DNA of 64,000 nt from F1-80-MAGs062 sp046345315. Its GTDB lineage: Bacteria > Planctomycetota > Planctomycetia > Planctomycetales > Planctomycetaceae. This document shows, piece by piece, positions 16,241-26,562 of this stretch (position 1 is the first letter of the stretch; the number at the start of each line of letters is the position of its first letter). The stretch covers positions 13,556 through 77,555 of the forward strand of contig JBKDKA010000048.1 of NCBI GenBank assembly GCA_046345315.1, given 5' to 3'. Position numbers and translations under genes: made by a program. The notes beneath the pieces are model-generated. The model did no database searches. It saw only the letters and a list, made by a program, of their open reading frames with translations, and had not been told where the DNA came from.

Positions 16241-18949
16241 TCAATTCGCCGACGCCTGAGAGATCTGAAGTACCGGACGCAGCTGCTGGCGACGAGTTTC
16301 GACGATCTGCAGTGCTTCCTGAACTTTTGCTTCCGCAGCGGCAAGTTCCGTGGCCGCTGCCTGTGCTGCCTGCTCAAGCGGGGCAGTTTCCACCTTGATT
16401 GCCTCGACCTGTTTTGCAGCTTCCTCCATTTGTGTCTGAGCTGTCAAACGAGCCTTGTCGGCGGTTTCTCGATCCAGGCGAGCCTTCTCCATCAGCTTGA
16501 CCATTTCCGCCAGCTGCTCTTTTCCAGTCACGGCTGCCTTGTCAGAACGGTCTGCAATCGCAGCGAGTGATTCCGCTGACGCTTTAATCTCCGCATCTTC
16601 AGGAAGAAGTGCCAGAGCGGCCTGAGTCTGCGTGACGGCAGCCTTCAGCATCGGCTGTGCTTTCTCCAGCTGTGCCAGAGCCAGCTGCTGCTCCGTCATC
16701 TTCTGCTCCGCAGCCTTCATCTCTGCTTCAAGACGAGTCGCCAGTTCGGCACTCTGAGTCATCACAGTCAACGCGTCCTGGCGAGCCTTATCCACAGTGG
16801 CGACAGCCTGCTGTTTCTCCGTCACGACGGCAACAGCTTCCAGCGACTTCAACTGAACTTCGTCACGGGATTTCTTTGCCTGATCGAGAAGCTTCAGTTC
16901 ATCCCGAAGAGCCACATAATTCTTCCAGCGGAAGACAAGCCCTTCCGCTTTTGCTATCTCGGCCTTCGAATTGTTGAGGTTCGTCTCAGCTGCAGCCGTC
17001 AATGGCTGAAGAGCCGTCAGAGCAGCCGTCTCCGTGTCCACAGCAGTCTTCGCCACAACAACGGCCTGTTCATCCGCTGCCACCTGAGTCTTCATCGCCG
17101 CAACGTCTGTCACCAGCTTCTGAACAGCTGCACTCAGGGTCGTCAGGCTGGCTTCCTGTTCCTTGAGCGTCACTTCACGAGCATCTGCCTGCTCCTTCAG
17201 CTTCGCCGTCAGTTTCGTGAGCTCAGCGTCTGACTTCATGGATTCCAGAGCAACAGCTGCTTTCTCTGCTGCAGAACGAAGCTCCGGAATAACCTTCTGG
17301 AGTGCCGCGATCGATTCATTAAGCTTCGTTTCGGACTGCTGATCCGCTGTCAGCTTCTGCTCAGCAGCCACAATTGCAGCCTGCTGATCAGTTACTTTCT
17401 TCTGAGCAGCCGCGAATGCAGTTCCTGCGGCGTCAGTCTTCTGCTGCTGGGCCGTCTGCGCTGTCACGGCAGCGTCATAAGCAGCCTGAGTCTCAGCGAG
17501 CTTCTGCTGCGCCGGGGCGATCAGTCCCTCAGCCTGAGCCACGCGGGTTTCAAGTGTCGGCGGATTGGTGCTGAGGGAGCCGATTCGAGCACCGTCAGCA
17601 GCATTCCAGACGCGAACTTCGCCGGTCCAGTCGCCCGCGATCGTTCGATTCGTTTCGTCACAGTGAGAAACCTGAAGTGCGAGATCGTTGAAGGCTTCAA
17701 ATGCGAGAAGAGCTCCACCTTCCTGATTCCACAACCTGGCCACCTTGTCGCGACCACTGGAAACTAAACGGCCATCACGACAGAACTCAATGGAAAACAC
17801 GCCACCACCGTGAGCTCCCCACGACTTGATCTGTCCGCCATTCTCCATTTCCCAGAGCCGGATCGTGGTGTCTTCGCTGCCCGACGCGAGAACATTACCG
17901 TCGATTCGCCACGAGACTGAATAAACCGCAGCTGTGTGTCCCAGCAGAGTCAGGTATTCGCGACCAGTGTGAGATTCCCAGACATGCAGACCACCACTGC
18001 GGTCTGATGTCGCCAGAAGCACGCTGTCCGGGCTGAATTCAAGAGAGTAAATCCAGTCCGTATGTTTCTTCACCTCGTAAACCAGCTCTTTGGTCTGTGT
18101 GCTGTAAACACGAACGACCTTCTGAGGACCACCGACAGCGACCAGAGTCTGATCGGCGCTGATGTCCGCCGCCAGCACTTCGTCCAGCTCGTCGCCGATT
18201 TCCATCATCCGCTCACCGGTGCGGACATCCCACACGACCGCCAGACCTTTTGCGGCGCCATGACCGCCCCCGGCGAGCAGCAGCTGGCCGTTACGACTGA
18301 ACTTCAGAACACGAGCCTGTCCTTCAGGGAAAGGAAGAACTCCGAGAGGCTCCATTGTTTCGCTTTGGTAGAGCACCACCTGCTTCTGGCCAGCAACGGC
18401 GACCAGTTTCGCCCATGGGCTTGTCGCAATCGCCGAAACCGCCGTAGTCATGGTCGTCTGAACAACAGGCTCCAGATTCAGAACATCCGGCATCGGCGCA
18501 GGGCCTTCAGGACGCACACCCGCCGCAACATCCACGCTCAGACTCGTCGACGGCTTCTTCGGCAGCATGACCTTGCTGGATGCAGTTTCCGGCGCACCGC
18601 TTTCAATCCACTTGCGCACAGTGTCCAGCATCGCATCCGGCAATTTGTCTGCATTCGGCGGCATGAACGGTTCACTCTCGTGATTCATCAGCCGGAACAG
18701 ATAGCTGTTCGACGGATTACCAGGTTCAATCGCAGCTCCGGATGCTCCCCCCTGCATCAGACTGGAGAATGAAGACAGGTCGAGGTCGGAGGTCTTTTTA
18801 TTCGTATTGTGACAGGAGAAACATTTGTCCCGAAGAATCGGCTTGACATGATCTTCGAAGTTCACTTTCTCTTCGGCTGCGGCAATGCTGCAGTTCGCAG
18901 GCAGAACGATTCCGAGCGTCAGAAGGGTCCATCGAGACAACAGTTTCAT
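16241..18949 (-). CDS. Cytochrome c-like / WD40 / coiled-coil fusion protein (operon 2)
   Basis: This 902-aa secreted protein starts at ATG 18949 with a signal peptide (LLTLGIVLPANCSIAAAEE). A planctomycete cytochrome C domain at about 28-110 has 'CFSCHNT' (C43-x-x-C46-H47) and 'MPPNADKLPDAMLDTVRKWIESG'. About seven WD40-type blades follow at 160-470, with recognisable repeats such as 'VAVVWDVRTGERM', 'GLHVWESHTGREY' and 'TIRLWEMENGGQ'. From about 475 to the end it is an Ala/Glu/Lys/Gln-rich helical region, probably a long coiled coil. It is the last gene of the minus-strand run, 152 nt after the DUF1549/1553 gene. The layout suggests an extracytoplasmic heme protein with a protein-binding propeller on a stalk; the partner is unknown. 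Confidence 0.88.
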   Translation of the reverse strand: MKLLSRWTLLTLGIVLPANCSIAAAEEKVNFEDHVKPILRDKCFSCHNTNKKTSDLDLSSFSSLMQGGASGAAIEPGNPSNSYLFRLMNHESEPFMPPNADKLPDAMLDTVRKWIESGAPETASSKVMLPKKPSTSLSVDVAAGVRPEGPAPMPDVLNLEPVVQTTMTTAVSAIATSPWAKLVAVAGQKQVVLYQSETMEPLGVLPFPEGQARVLKFSRNGQLLLAGGGHGAAKGLAVVWDVRTGERMMEIGDELDEVLAADISADQTLVAVGGPQKVVRVYSTQTKELVYEVKKHTDWIYSLEFSPDSVLLATSDRSGGLHVWESHTGREYLTLLGHTAAVYSVSWRIDGNVLASGSEDTTIRLWEMENGGQIKSWGAHGGGVFSIEFCRDGRLVSSGRDKVARLWNQEGGALLAFEAFNDLALQVSHCDETNRTIAGDWTGEVRVWNAADGARIGSLSTNPPTLETRVAQAEGLIAPAQQKLAETQAAYDAAVTAQTAQQQKTDAAGTAFAAAQKKVTDQQAAIVAAEQKLTADQQSETKLNESIAALQKVIPELRSAAEKAAVALESMKSDAELTKLTAKLKEQADAREVTLKEQEASLTTLSAAVQKLVTDVAAMKTQVAADEQAVVVAKTAVDTETAALTALQPLTAAAETNLNNSKAEIAKAEGLVFRWKNYVALRDELKLLDQAKKSRDEVQLKSLEAVAVVTEKQQAVATVDKARQDALTVMTQSAELATRLEAEMKAAEQKMTEQQLALAQLEKAQPMLKAAVTQTQAALALLPEDAEIKASAESLAAIADRSDKAAVTGKEQLAEMVKLMEKARLDRETADKARLTAQTQMEEAAKQVEAIKVETAPLEQAAQAAATELAAAEAKVQEALQIVETRRQQLRPVLQISQASAN

Positions 18950-19101
18950 CACAATGATCTCCGCATACAGCAGCCAATGGTCACTCACAGAACTTCAGCT
19001 GCGAGTGGTCAGGTCGACTGCAGACCTGATATCTTCCGTAATCGGCAGTCTCTGCCTGTTCAGGGCAGATTTACTTTCGGGCTGTCAACAAACGACATAA
19101 C

Positions 19102-21582
19102 TCAGTGATTAAACAGGAATTCGCGAGAATTCAGGATCGACCAGAAAATGTCCTCAAGGACTTCCTGAGGGTTTTCCTGTCCGGCGGTGAGTTCCAGAAG
19201 CTTTGTAAGTTCCTGTTCTGTTGGCTTTCGAGTGAAACATCGGACGTAGATTTCAGTGATCACATCTGTGGGTGTCTTGCCAGCCTGGAGCATCGCAGGA
19301 ATCATGCCTCCCTGACGAATCTTCAGGTTGGAGGTCTCACCGTTGATCAGATGCAGAGCCTGAGACAGATTCGGTTCCATCTTCACTTCACAGGCACAGA
19401 CGCTTTCGCGTTTGGCACGCCCGAAAGTGGTCAGGAAGTAGGTCGACGTATTGCCATCGGCGATGTGGACCGCACGAGCACCCACGGGCAACCCAGGAAA
19501 CTTCTCCTGATTCGCAGTGACAAGATTGATGCTGTCCAGAAGAACTTCCGCCCGCATACGCCGGAGTTCCGACTTCGCGAAGTTGCGGGTGTCCATTTCG
19601 TTTGTCGGGTTCGCAATCGTCGACAGCTGGTACGTCCGCGACATGCAGATGTCACGAACCAGCAGACGGAAGTCAAAGTTATAGGACGTAAACCGCTTTC
19701 CAAGTTCGTCCAGCAGCTCTGCATTCGCCGGCGGATTGCTCACTCGAACGTCGTCGACTTCATCGATGATTCCTCGACCGAAGAAATGAGACCAGACGAT
19801 GTTCGCCAGATTCTTTGAAAAATAAGGATTCTCCGGTGACGCCAGCCATTCCCCGAGCACCTGACGTCGATCGCGTCCCGCCAGATCCGGAGTCGCTCCA
19901 CCAAGGAACTTTGGCGGCATTGCACGCCCGCCAACCAGATGATTCACTTCGCCGCCGCCTGAGTTGAAGATGATCACTTCTCGAGGATCTTCGCCCTGCT
20001 TACGACCGATCTGAGCGAAGAAGGCAGCGAAACTGTAGTAGTCATCCATCGTCCAGCGATCGAACGGGTGGTTGTGACACTGAGCACACTGAATTCTCAT
20101 CCCCATGAAGACCTGAGCAGCGTTTTCCGCGATCTTCAGCGTCTCTGTTTCAGTCTGGTAGTAATTCGTCGCCGGGCTGGCGAATGAACCACCTCGGGAT
20201 GAAATCAGTTCCTTCATCATCACATTGGATGGAGTGTTGGACGCGATTTTTTCTTTCAGCCAGTTGAAGTACGACAGCATCGGCTTCGTGGCCACACGAT
20301 TATCGATCGTTCGAACCTGAAGGATTTCGGCCCACTTCATCACCCAGATATCGACGAATTCTTTTCGGCTGAGCAGATTGTCAATGACCTTTTCGCGTTT
20401 CTTCGGATCGGTGTCCGCGATGAAAATGGAATGCTCTTCCGCCGATGGCAGCGTTCCCGTCACGTCAATGAAGACTCGACGAAGGAACTGTTCATCACTG
20501 CACACGTCTGAAGGAATGATCCGGAGTTTTCGCAGCTTGTTATGAACAAGCGTGTCAACGTAATTGAACTCGGGAGTTTTCGGATCTTCGTACTGAAGTC
20601 CCTTCGGAAGCACAATAAAATGGGACCCGACGGTGTGAGTCCCGAAACGTGCCATGATGAAGGCTTCACCACGAGTATGTGCCGTCACGAGCCCCGTCTG
20701 AGAAATCTCTGCTGATGTTTCGTTATTGGAACTGAAGTAGGCCAGCGAAGTGACATCGCGGTCAGTCCCGTCAGCGTATTTCGCTCGAACAGTCAGCTTC
20801 TGAGTCGCGCCTTCTCCATCGAGAACAGCTTCCTTCGGATAAATCTCAACGGAAGTGCACTCCGAAACCGGTCCCGGATCATTGGGAGCACCTGCTTCGA
20901 GCCAGCGAATGAGAGTCTGACAGTGTTCGCTGTCTATCCCGAATCGTTTGCCACCGGTGTGAGGCACAGTACCAACGCTCTTCTCAACCAGCAGACTTTC
21001 TGCCGGCAGAGCGAGGTTGATTCTTCGTCCCGGGATCTCGCGGGTCAGACGGTAATGATCACCTTCCGGATCGAAACCAAACAGAGACAGACGAAATCCG
21101 TCCTTGCCTCGTGCTGCGCCGTGACAGCTACCGTTATTGCAGCTGCTCTTCATGAATACCGGCATCACATCCAGTCGAAAACTGATTGGCGGGTCGACCT
21201 TACAATTCTGAACTGTTACCGGGACGTCCTGCGTTTTGCCTGCGAAGGCCACATGCAGCACTGTTGTTCCATCATTCACCGGGAAGAACGTCGTTCCATC
21301 CCGACGCACCAGTGATTCATTGTCCAGAGTCATCGTCGCCTGATCCGTCACGTCAAGTGTCAGACCATTCGGCAGCACTGCCTGGACCACAATCAGCTGC
21401 CGATCACGCAGTGCAGAAAGATGGATATCCGCCGGCGAGACGGTGATTGACGCCGGCTCCGGGGCTGGAGCAGCCGGAGTCTCCTGGGCTGCAAGCCAGC
21501 TCGGACTCAGCCACAACGTTGAAAGCAGCAGCGTCGGCACAAGACTCCGCACAGAAACCTGATTCGCAGAGACATTGTTCAT
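19102..21582 (-). CDS. DUF1549/DUF1553 protein with cytochrome-like N-terminus (operon 2)
   Basis: This 826-aa protein has a signal peptide (LVPTLLLSTLWLSPSWLAAQ). A beta Ig-like segment occupies 45-135, a cytochrome-like site is 'KSSCNNGSCHGAARG' (C148, C153-H154) and a second Big_2-like segment lies near 245-320. DUF1549 contains 'MRIQCAQCHNHPFDRW' and 'YSFAAFFAQIGRK', and DUF1553 reaches the C-terminus ('ILNSREFLFNH'). It differs from the copy at 4793-7093 by the extra N-terminal Ig-like segment. The ATG at 21582 precedes the signal sequence directly. It lies 157 nt after the PPC gene and 152 nt before the WD40 cytochrome gene, all on the minus strand. Extracytoplasmic electron-transfer or binding function is inferred only. 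Confidence 0.9.
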   Translation of the reverse strand: MNNVSANQVSVRSLVPTLLLSTLWLSPSWLAAQETPAAPAPEPASITVSPADIHLSALRDRQLIVVQAVLPNGLTLDVTDQATMTLDNESLVRRDGTTFFPVNDGTTVLHVAFAGKTQDVPVTVQNCKVDPPISFRLDVMPVFMKSSCNNGSCHGAARGKDGFRLSLFGFDPEGDHYRLTREIPGRRINLALPAESLLVEKSVGTVPHTGGKRFGIDSEHCQTLIRWLEAGAPNDPGPVSECTSVEIYPKEAVLDGEGATQKLTVRAKYADGTDRDVTSLAYFSSNNETSAEISQTGLVTAHTRGEAFIMARFGTHTVGSHFIVLPKGLQYEDPKTPEFNYVDTLVHNKLRKLRIIPSDVCSDEQFLRRVFIDVTGTLPSAEEHSIFIADTDPKKREKVIDNLLSRKEFVDIWVMKWAEILQVRTIDNRVATKPMLSYFNWLKEKIASNTPSNVMMKELISSRGGSFASPATNYYQTETETLKIAENAAQVFMGMRIQCAQCHNHPFDRWTMDDYYSFAAFFAQIGRKQGEDPREVIIFNSGGGEVNHLVGGRAMPPKFLGGATPDLAGRDRRQVLGEWLASPENPYFSKNLANIVWSHFFGRGIIDEVDDVRVSNPPANAELLDELGKRFTSYNFDFRLLVRDICMSRTYQLSTIANPTNEMDTRNFAKSELRRMRAEVLLDSINLVTANQEKFPGLPVGARAVHIADGNTSTYFLTTFGRAKRESVCACEVKMEPNLSQALHLINGETSNLKIRQGGMIPAMLQAGKTPTDVITEIYVRCFTRKPTEQELTKLLELTAGQENPQEVLEDIFWSILNSREFLFNH

Positions 21583-21739
21583 GAGAAACTTTCGAATGAT
21601 TCCGAGACAACAGAAAGATCAGGTTGAGGGATTGGTCAGGCTGAAATCTGTTGTGTGACCCTGTGTTTGAAATTTGCCGGAAGAACCGTTGTGGAACGTT
21701 TGATCTGTCTGTGACGCCAGATCAAGGTGTATCGCCAGA

Positions 21740-24226
21740 TCAAGGTGCCGGTGTACCGCCTGTCCGTTTCTGCGCTTCGAGCCGCAATTTTTCGAGACGA
21801 GTCAGTCGCTTCTCCACCGGTGCTGCCGGAGCGGCTGCAACAGGCATTGGCGCCGCAGGTGTGGCGGCCGGTGCCGGCGTTGCAACGGGAGCCGGAAGTG
21901 GTTTATCGATCCGCAGTTCTGTATCACCAATCCGAGCATGCACAATCGGTTCCGAATTGTCGGTGACCACGACCTGACAGAACAGATTCTTGTGAGTGCC
22001 TTCCGGACTGTCGGTGGCTGTCTTCACCTTGAAGACCAGCTCCTTTGTTTCCGGAGTGATCTGCAGTGGTTCTGCTGAAACCTTATGTGGGAGCCCGATG
22101 AGGGTAACAGTTGCGGGTGCCTTCAGTTCCTTCAGCACCTGCACATCAGCCAGTACTTCGGTTTCCTGACCCAGTTCAACGGATGCTCGCTTCAGAGCAA
22201 TGCCCACAAATGGTTCGGCGATTTCCAAAGTCGCCATCTGAGATGCTGTCCAGGCCGCACCGTTAACATTCGATGACGCAATCGCGTACACAGGCCATTT
22301 TCCAAGTGTCGCGCTGCCGTTCGCAGTGATCTGATAGAGCCCTTCCGTCTGCCCCTTTGGGATTGAAATCGCACTTGCGGCTCCGATCCCCGGTGGCTGA
22401 TACGGGAACTGCACCTGAATCTCCTCGTCCCAGCCTTCCTTCTTCTTCGCAACAATCTTCAGGTTCATCACGCCATCACGCACGATCGGTACCTGAGGCT
22501 GAACGAACTCGATTGTGAATGGTAGTTCGTCGACGACCGCGACCGGGAGTCGTTCAACGTCCTTCCATGAGTAAAGAGACTGTCCTGGTGCAGCAATGAC
22601 GAAATCGGCGCGATTCACGAAACGACCGCTCACGCTGAGATTCGGGTCTGTTGTCTTCATTCGAAAATCAACCAGAGCACCTCCCAGGGGAGCATCCGGA
22701 GCGGCTTCGAAGATGATTGGCATCAGATTCTGATCCGCTCGCATTGGTTGAGCGATGATCTTCAGTCCAGGAGGCAATGGAAGTTCCTCCAGAGCCAGTT
22801 CACCTCCGAAGTTGATACGTTCTGCAGAAATCAGTGAGCCGAATCGGCCTCCTCGCGGAACATAGATCTGCTGGCGAGACTGGGAATACCGCGCCACTCG
22901 TGGTATTCCGAGATTCAATGAAGGCTTCACATCCTGGAACTCAATTCGATACGTGAATCCCGCACCACCGCGACCAAGGTGATCAGTGACTGTGCAGAGG
23001 TATTCTCCGTCTGCAGGAACCTGAAATCGCATGTAACTGTCTGGTCCGCGTGAATCATCGTTGCCGCCAATCCCCTCCCCGCTGGCCTTGTAGAGGCTCA
23101 TCACAGGATCGATGGCAGAACGAATCCGGCGACCAAGACACTCCACCTCGAAGACCTGCCCGGCTTTGGCTGTGAAGCGGAAGACATCCACATCACCGGG
23201 TTCCTGAAGAATCCCGTTGAAGGAAGAAGGAAACGCAACGACCGTTGCCTTGTCGAAGGCGTTGTTGGGTTCCACTTCCAGAGCATTTGGATGTGGCGAT
23301 ACTCGAACCACGTGACCTGATGGTGCTGTCCCACCGGCATCTTCCGGGAATACAAGAGTTTCGACCGAGCCGTCCGCTGGGAGGGTCACTTTCTTTGTCA
23401 TCGGTCCGGTGGCATCGCCGATGAAAGTCAGTTCGACTTCCTGACCTGCCTGACCGCCCGCAGGATGAACTGCAATCGGACGAGGGAACGTTCCGACATG
23501 CAGGCGGTAGCGACATTCACCATTTCCGCCGTAACCGCTTTCCCGCATCTCAATGATGTATTTGCCGTCTTCAGGAACCACGATCGACGTCACTGCATCC
23601 TGTCGCACAAGTGGCGAATCATCGACGGCAGATAGTTCGAAACGACGTTCGTCCAGAATAGCAATGTAAGGATCGAACAGTGTCTGACCAAACCGCATGG
23701 CTTCAACTTCTACAGCCAGTCGCTGGCCCTTTTTCGCCTCGACGACGAAATAGTCCACGTCTTCATTTTCGACGACACCGACAGCGGTAACATTGAGCGG
23801 AATCGGCTGCGGCGATTTGAAGTCTGTATTTGGTTCCTTCTCGTCGACTGCCGGCAGAGCGCCGACGAAGAACGTACGGTACTCGGAAATCCCGGATTTC
23901 GTTCTGACCTGAGCAGTGTGTTCTCCCGGACGACAATCCGGGGCAATGCGAACCGTCACATCAATATTGTTGGCATCAGCAGGGACGATCTTCAGGACTT
24001 CGAAGCCAGGTTCGTAGAAGAAGATTTCTGCGGCATCATCGAGCCGTGCGCCGGCAAACCGGAAGACCTGTTCCGTGCCTCGCTGTCCACCACGGGGAAC
24101 GATGATGGTCAGAGCAGGGTCGGAAGCCTGAACGGATTGCCCAGTGAGCACACTGTGCCCCGAAAGATCAAGGCCGTTCCAGAGGAGTAAACCCGGCAGC
24201 AGTGTTCTCAGGAATGCATTCTTCAT
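21740..24226 (-). CDS. PPC-domain secreted protein (operon 2)
   Basis: This 828-aa protein has a signal peptide (TLLPGLLLWNGLDLSGHSVL). It then has a TIG/Ig-like segment ('VPRGGQRGTEQVFRFAGARL') and two PPC-like segments ('DVDYFVVEAKKGQRLAVEVE' and 'DVDVFRFTAKAGQVFEVEC'), followed by further beta-rich segments. The C-terminal tail is low complexity, Ala/Pro-rich ('APVATPAPAATPAAP'), ending in a basic stretch 'LTRLEKLRLEAQKR'. It is paralogous to 2343-4640, which carries an Ala-rich helix at the same end. A repeated CAGATCAAGGTG sits at 21719-21747, directly around the stop. No catalytic residues are recognisable; I take it as a binding or structural partner of the neighbouring cytochrome and DUF1501 proteins. 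Confidence 0.87.
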   Translation of the reverse strand: MKNAFLRTLLPGLLLWNGLDLSGHSVLTGQSVQASDPALTIIVPRGGQRGTEQVFRFAGARLDDAAEIFFYEPGFEVLKIVPADANNIDVTVRIAPDCRPGEHTAQVRTKSGISEYRTFFVGALPAVDEKEPNTDFKSPQPIPLNVTAVGVVENEDVDYFVVEAKKGQRLAVEVEAMRFGQTLFDPYIAILDERRFELSAVDDSPLVRQDAVTSIVVPEDGKYIIEMRESGYGGNGECRYRLHVGTFPRPIAVHPAGGQAGQEVELTFIGDATGPMTKKVTLPADGSVETLVFPEDAGGTAPSGHVVRVSPHPNALEVEPNNAFDKATVVAFPSSFNGILQEPGDVDVFRFTAKAGQVFEVECLGRRIRSAIDPVMSLYKASGEGIGGNDDSRGPDSYMRFQVPADGEYLCTVTDHLGRGGAGFTYRIEFQDVKPSLNLGIPRVARYSQSRQQIYVPRGGRFGSLISAERINFGGELALEELPLPPGLKIIAQPMRADQNLMPIIFEAAPDAPLGGALVDFRMKTTDPNLSVSGRFVNRADFVIAAPGQSLYSWKDVERLPVAVVDELPFTIEFVQPQVPIVRDGVMNLKIVAKKKEGWDEEIQVQFPYQPPGIGAASAISIPKGQTEGLYQITANGSATLGKWPVYAIASSNVNGAAWTASQMATLEIAEPFVGIALKRASVELGQETEVLADVQVLKELKAPATVTLIGLPHKVSAEPLQITPETKELVFKVKTATDSPEGTHKNLFCQVVVTDNSEPIVHARIGDTELRIDKPLPAPVATPAPAATPAAPMPVAAAPAAPVEKRLTRLEKLRLEAQKRTGGTPAP

Positions 24227-24721
24227 GAAGTGTAACTTTCGACAGCGTTCCGGAAATCAATAAGAAGTCTGAATCTGAGACAGCCTGTGTGCGAACTCAG
24301 CCGCAATCCGTTCGAGTCTCAATCGAGGGAGATCCTGAGCTTGAGTTCGTGCTCAGTCAGGAATCAGGACTGACGACACGAACTATGGATTTCAGGACAG
24401 AGGCGTGCCGGGAGGTGGGAGCAACAGCGGGATCCGATCACAGAACCTGCTCTCACGCTCACAGAAGTCGAGCCTCGCGAGAGATGGCTGAAAGACGATC
24501 GGTGGGGTAAACGGAAGTTGAGCGAGGAAGGGTCTCATAAATTCGCGAGTCACGATTGCTCGGCTCGCTGAAATGGCGATTCCGGAAAATCACCTGAAAA
24601 ACAGACTCCAAACACCAGCAGAAAACTCTGCTGCGCGATGATGCTGCTGTCCGGCCCGAAACACCGGGGATCCACCCCTATCCGTTCACGGAGTCTTCAT
24701 GAATCCGCGGCTGACATTTCC
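24227..24721. other. Intergenic gap inside operon 2 (495 nt)
   Basis: This lies between the DUF1501 stop and the PPC start on the same strand. I see no domain-bearing ORF, repeat-family copy or clear terminator; a separate promoter for the PPC gene is possible. Confidence 0.4.
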
Positions 24722-26020
24722 CTATGCCAGCATTTCGCTGCGAACCTTGCCGCCATCGACGATTTCGATCGGCCGGTCGCCCGGAGCCATCAGCTCCTTG
24801 TCGGCTGTAATTCCCAGGCAGTGATAAATCGTGGTTGCCCAGTCTTCGACGTTCAGCGGCTTGTCTTCAGGTTCACTCGCTGTTGAGTTAGAAGAACCAT
24901 AGACGAATCCACCTTTCACACCACCACCAGCCATTACCACGCTGAACACCTTCGGCCAGTGATCTCGGCCGGCAGTACCGTTGATCTTCGGCGTGCGGCC
25001 GAACTCACTGGCGATGCAGACGAGCGTATCCTTCAGGCGACCGCGTTCTTCAAGGTCTGTGATGAGCCGTCCGAATGCCTGATCAAGCGCCGGTACCTGT
25101 CCGTTCATTCCACCGGCGATGTTGTCGTGCATATCCCATCCGCCGTAGGTCAGTGTGACGAACCGTGAACCTGCTTCGATGAGACGGCGAGCCATCAGCA
25201 TGCGAGCACCAGCAGTGTTGCGGCCGTACTGATCGCGAAGCGAGTCCGGCTCTTTGCTGAGATCGAACGCTTCGCGTGCTGTCGGGGAGCTGAGCATCCC
25301 GTAGGCTCGCTGATAAAATGTATCGACGGCATCCAGCGAGTCAGCTTTTTCTCGGCTGACGAAGTAGTCATTCACCGCATCGAGAGCTTTTCGACGTCGA
25401 GAGAACCGATCATCGGTGACTCCGCCCGGCAACTGCAGGTCACGAACGGTAAACCCACCATCAGCAGGATCTGATCCCAGACTGAAAGGCGCGAACGAAG
25501 AACTCAGATAACCCGTGCCGGCAAATTCGTTTGGCTGCCCTGGGATACAGACGTACTGTGGAAGATTGTTGCGAGGGCCAAATTCGTGACTGACAACGCT
25601 TCCCATGCTCGGATAAGAAAGCGCCGGGCTTGGCCGATAGCCGGTGAACATGTTGTGCGTTCCGCGCTCATGGGCCGCTTCGCCATGAGTCATCGACCGG
25701 CAGATTGTGATCTTGTCCATCACTGCTGCAGTCTGCACCCAGCGTTCATTGATGAACACACCGGGAACCTTCGTTTCGATTGAATTCATCGGGCCCCGGT
25801 ATTCGATGGGGGCGTACGGTTTTGGGTCGAAACTTTCCTGGTGAGCCATTCCTCCGGGGAGGAAGATGAAGATCACTGATTTTGCAGTGCCCTCTTTGCT
25901 CTCGTAATTCTTGATGTCCCCCTGAGCGGACTGCATTCGCAGATACTGTGCGAGCGTCAGACCAATGCCACCACAGAAGCCAACATGAAGGAAGGACCGT
26001 CGTGACGTGCCAGAGGACAT
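24722..26020 (-). CDS. DUF1501 family protein, Tat-exported (operon 2)
   Basis: This 432-aa protein starts at ATG 26020; a GGAG site lies 8 nt upstream, whereas the in-frame GTG at 26029 would sit on top of that site. A twin-arginine motif 'SRRSFLHVGFCGG' begins near residue 6. The DUF1501 body shows 'IFLPGGMAHQESFDPKPYAP', 'ITICRSMTHGEAAHERG', 'RYGRNTAGARMLMARRLIEAG', 'FVTLTYGGWDMH', 'ASEFGRTPKING' and 'GRDHWPKVFS'. It is likely the first gene of the minus-strand run that continues with PPC, DUF1549/1553 and WD40-cytochrome. It is shorter than the copies at 807 and 29742. Catalytic activity is not established for the family. Confidence 0.92.
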   Translation of the reverse strand: MSSGTSRRSFLHVGFCGGIGLTLAQYLRMQSAQGDIKNYESKEGTAKSVIFIFLPGGMAHQESFDPKPYAPIEYRGPMNSIETKVPGVFINERWVQTAAVMDKITICRSMTHGEAAHERGTHNMFTGYRPSPALSYPSMGSVVSHEFGPRNNLPQYVCIPGQPNEFAGTGYLSSSFAPFSLGSDPADGGFTVRDLQLPGGVTDDRFSRRRKALDAVNDYFVSREKADSLDAVDTFYQRAYGMLSSPTAREAFDLSKEPDSLRDQYGRNTAGARMLMARRLIEAGSRFVTLTYGGWDMHDNIAGGMNGQVPALDQAFGRLITDLEERGRLKDTLVCIASEFGRTPKINGTAGRDHWPKVFSVVMAGGGVKGGFVYGSSNSTASEPEDKPLNVEDWATTIYHCLGITADKELMAPGDRPIEIVDGGKVRSEMLA

Positions 26021-26562
26021 ACGAGACACTCCAGGGAAGGCGCTTCTCCGGGCAGGGAACAGTCTGCCTGACAGGAAGCGAGAAGGTGGGATTCAGCAGA
26101 ATTGAGATTCTGTGCGGCTAACATGCCGCGTCAGGAAAACGCGACGTCCGCCTTCATTATTGATACAGCTGATTCCGCGGATTGTCAAGGAGATGGATTT
26201 CAATATCTCACGATCAACAACTTCTTCCGCAGGCTTCGCAGGACTTTTGTTCAAAATTTCACCACAATCTCTATCGTAATGCCTGTTTTTAATTCAGAGT
26301 CGCCACCGGAAAACACACTCGTTCAGCGTCTGCCCGAAAGCGAATCGCTCTCAGGGGGAACTGTCCGTTCCCGGAATTCTGTCGCTCTGGAGATGGACAG
26401 GTCGTCGAATTCCGCACACATTGCTCACTCGTCAAAGTCTGACATAAGCCATTCGGCGACACCGTCAATCCACTCGATGGACTGACGAATCAACGCACTA
26501 CAGATCCCGAACGGGGACCCGACACAGAGCGTGCTTTACCTGTTTCCGGAGATGATTCCATC
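26021..26562. other. Divergent intergenic region (542 nt)
   Basis: It separates operon 2 (minus) from the sugar-dehydrogenase gene (plus) and must carry promoters both ways. It is more AT-rich than the flanks, notably around 26150-26290. No ORF in it has a recognisable product. Confidence 0.4.

Noticed and set aside
19105..19818. Long plus-strand frame inside the DUF1549/1553 gene
   Set aside because: Mirror of a clear coding region, without recognisable motifs.
24722..26020. Calling the DUF1501 proteins sulfatases
   Set aside because: The superfamily resemblance exists, but the formylglycine motif is not seen.
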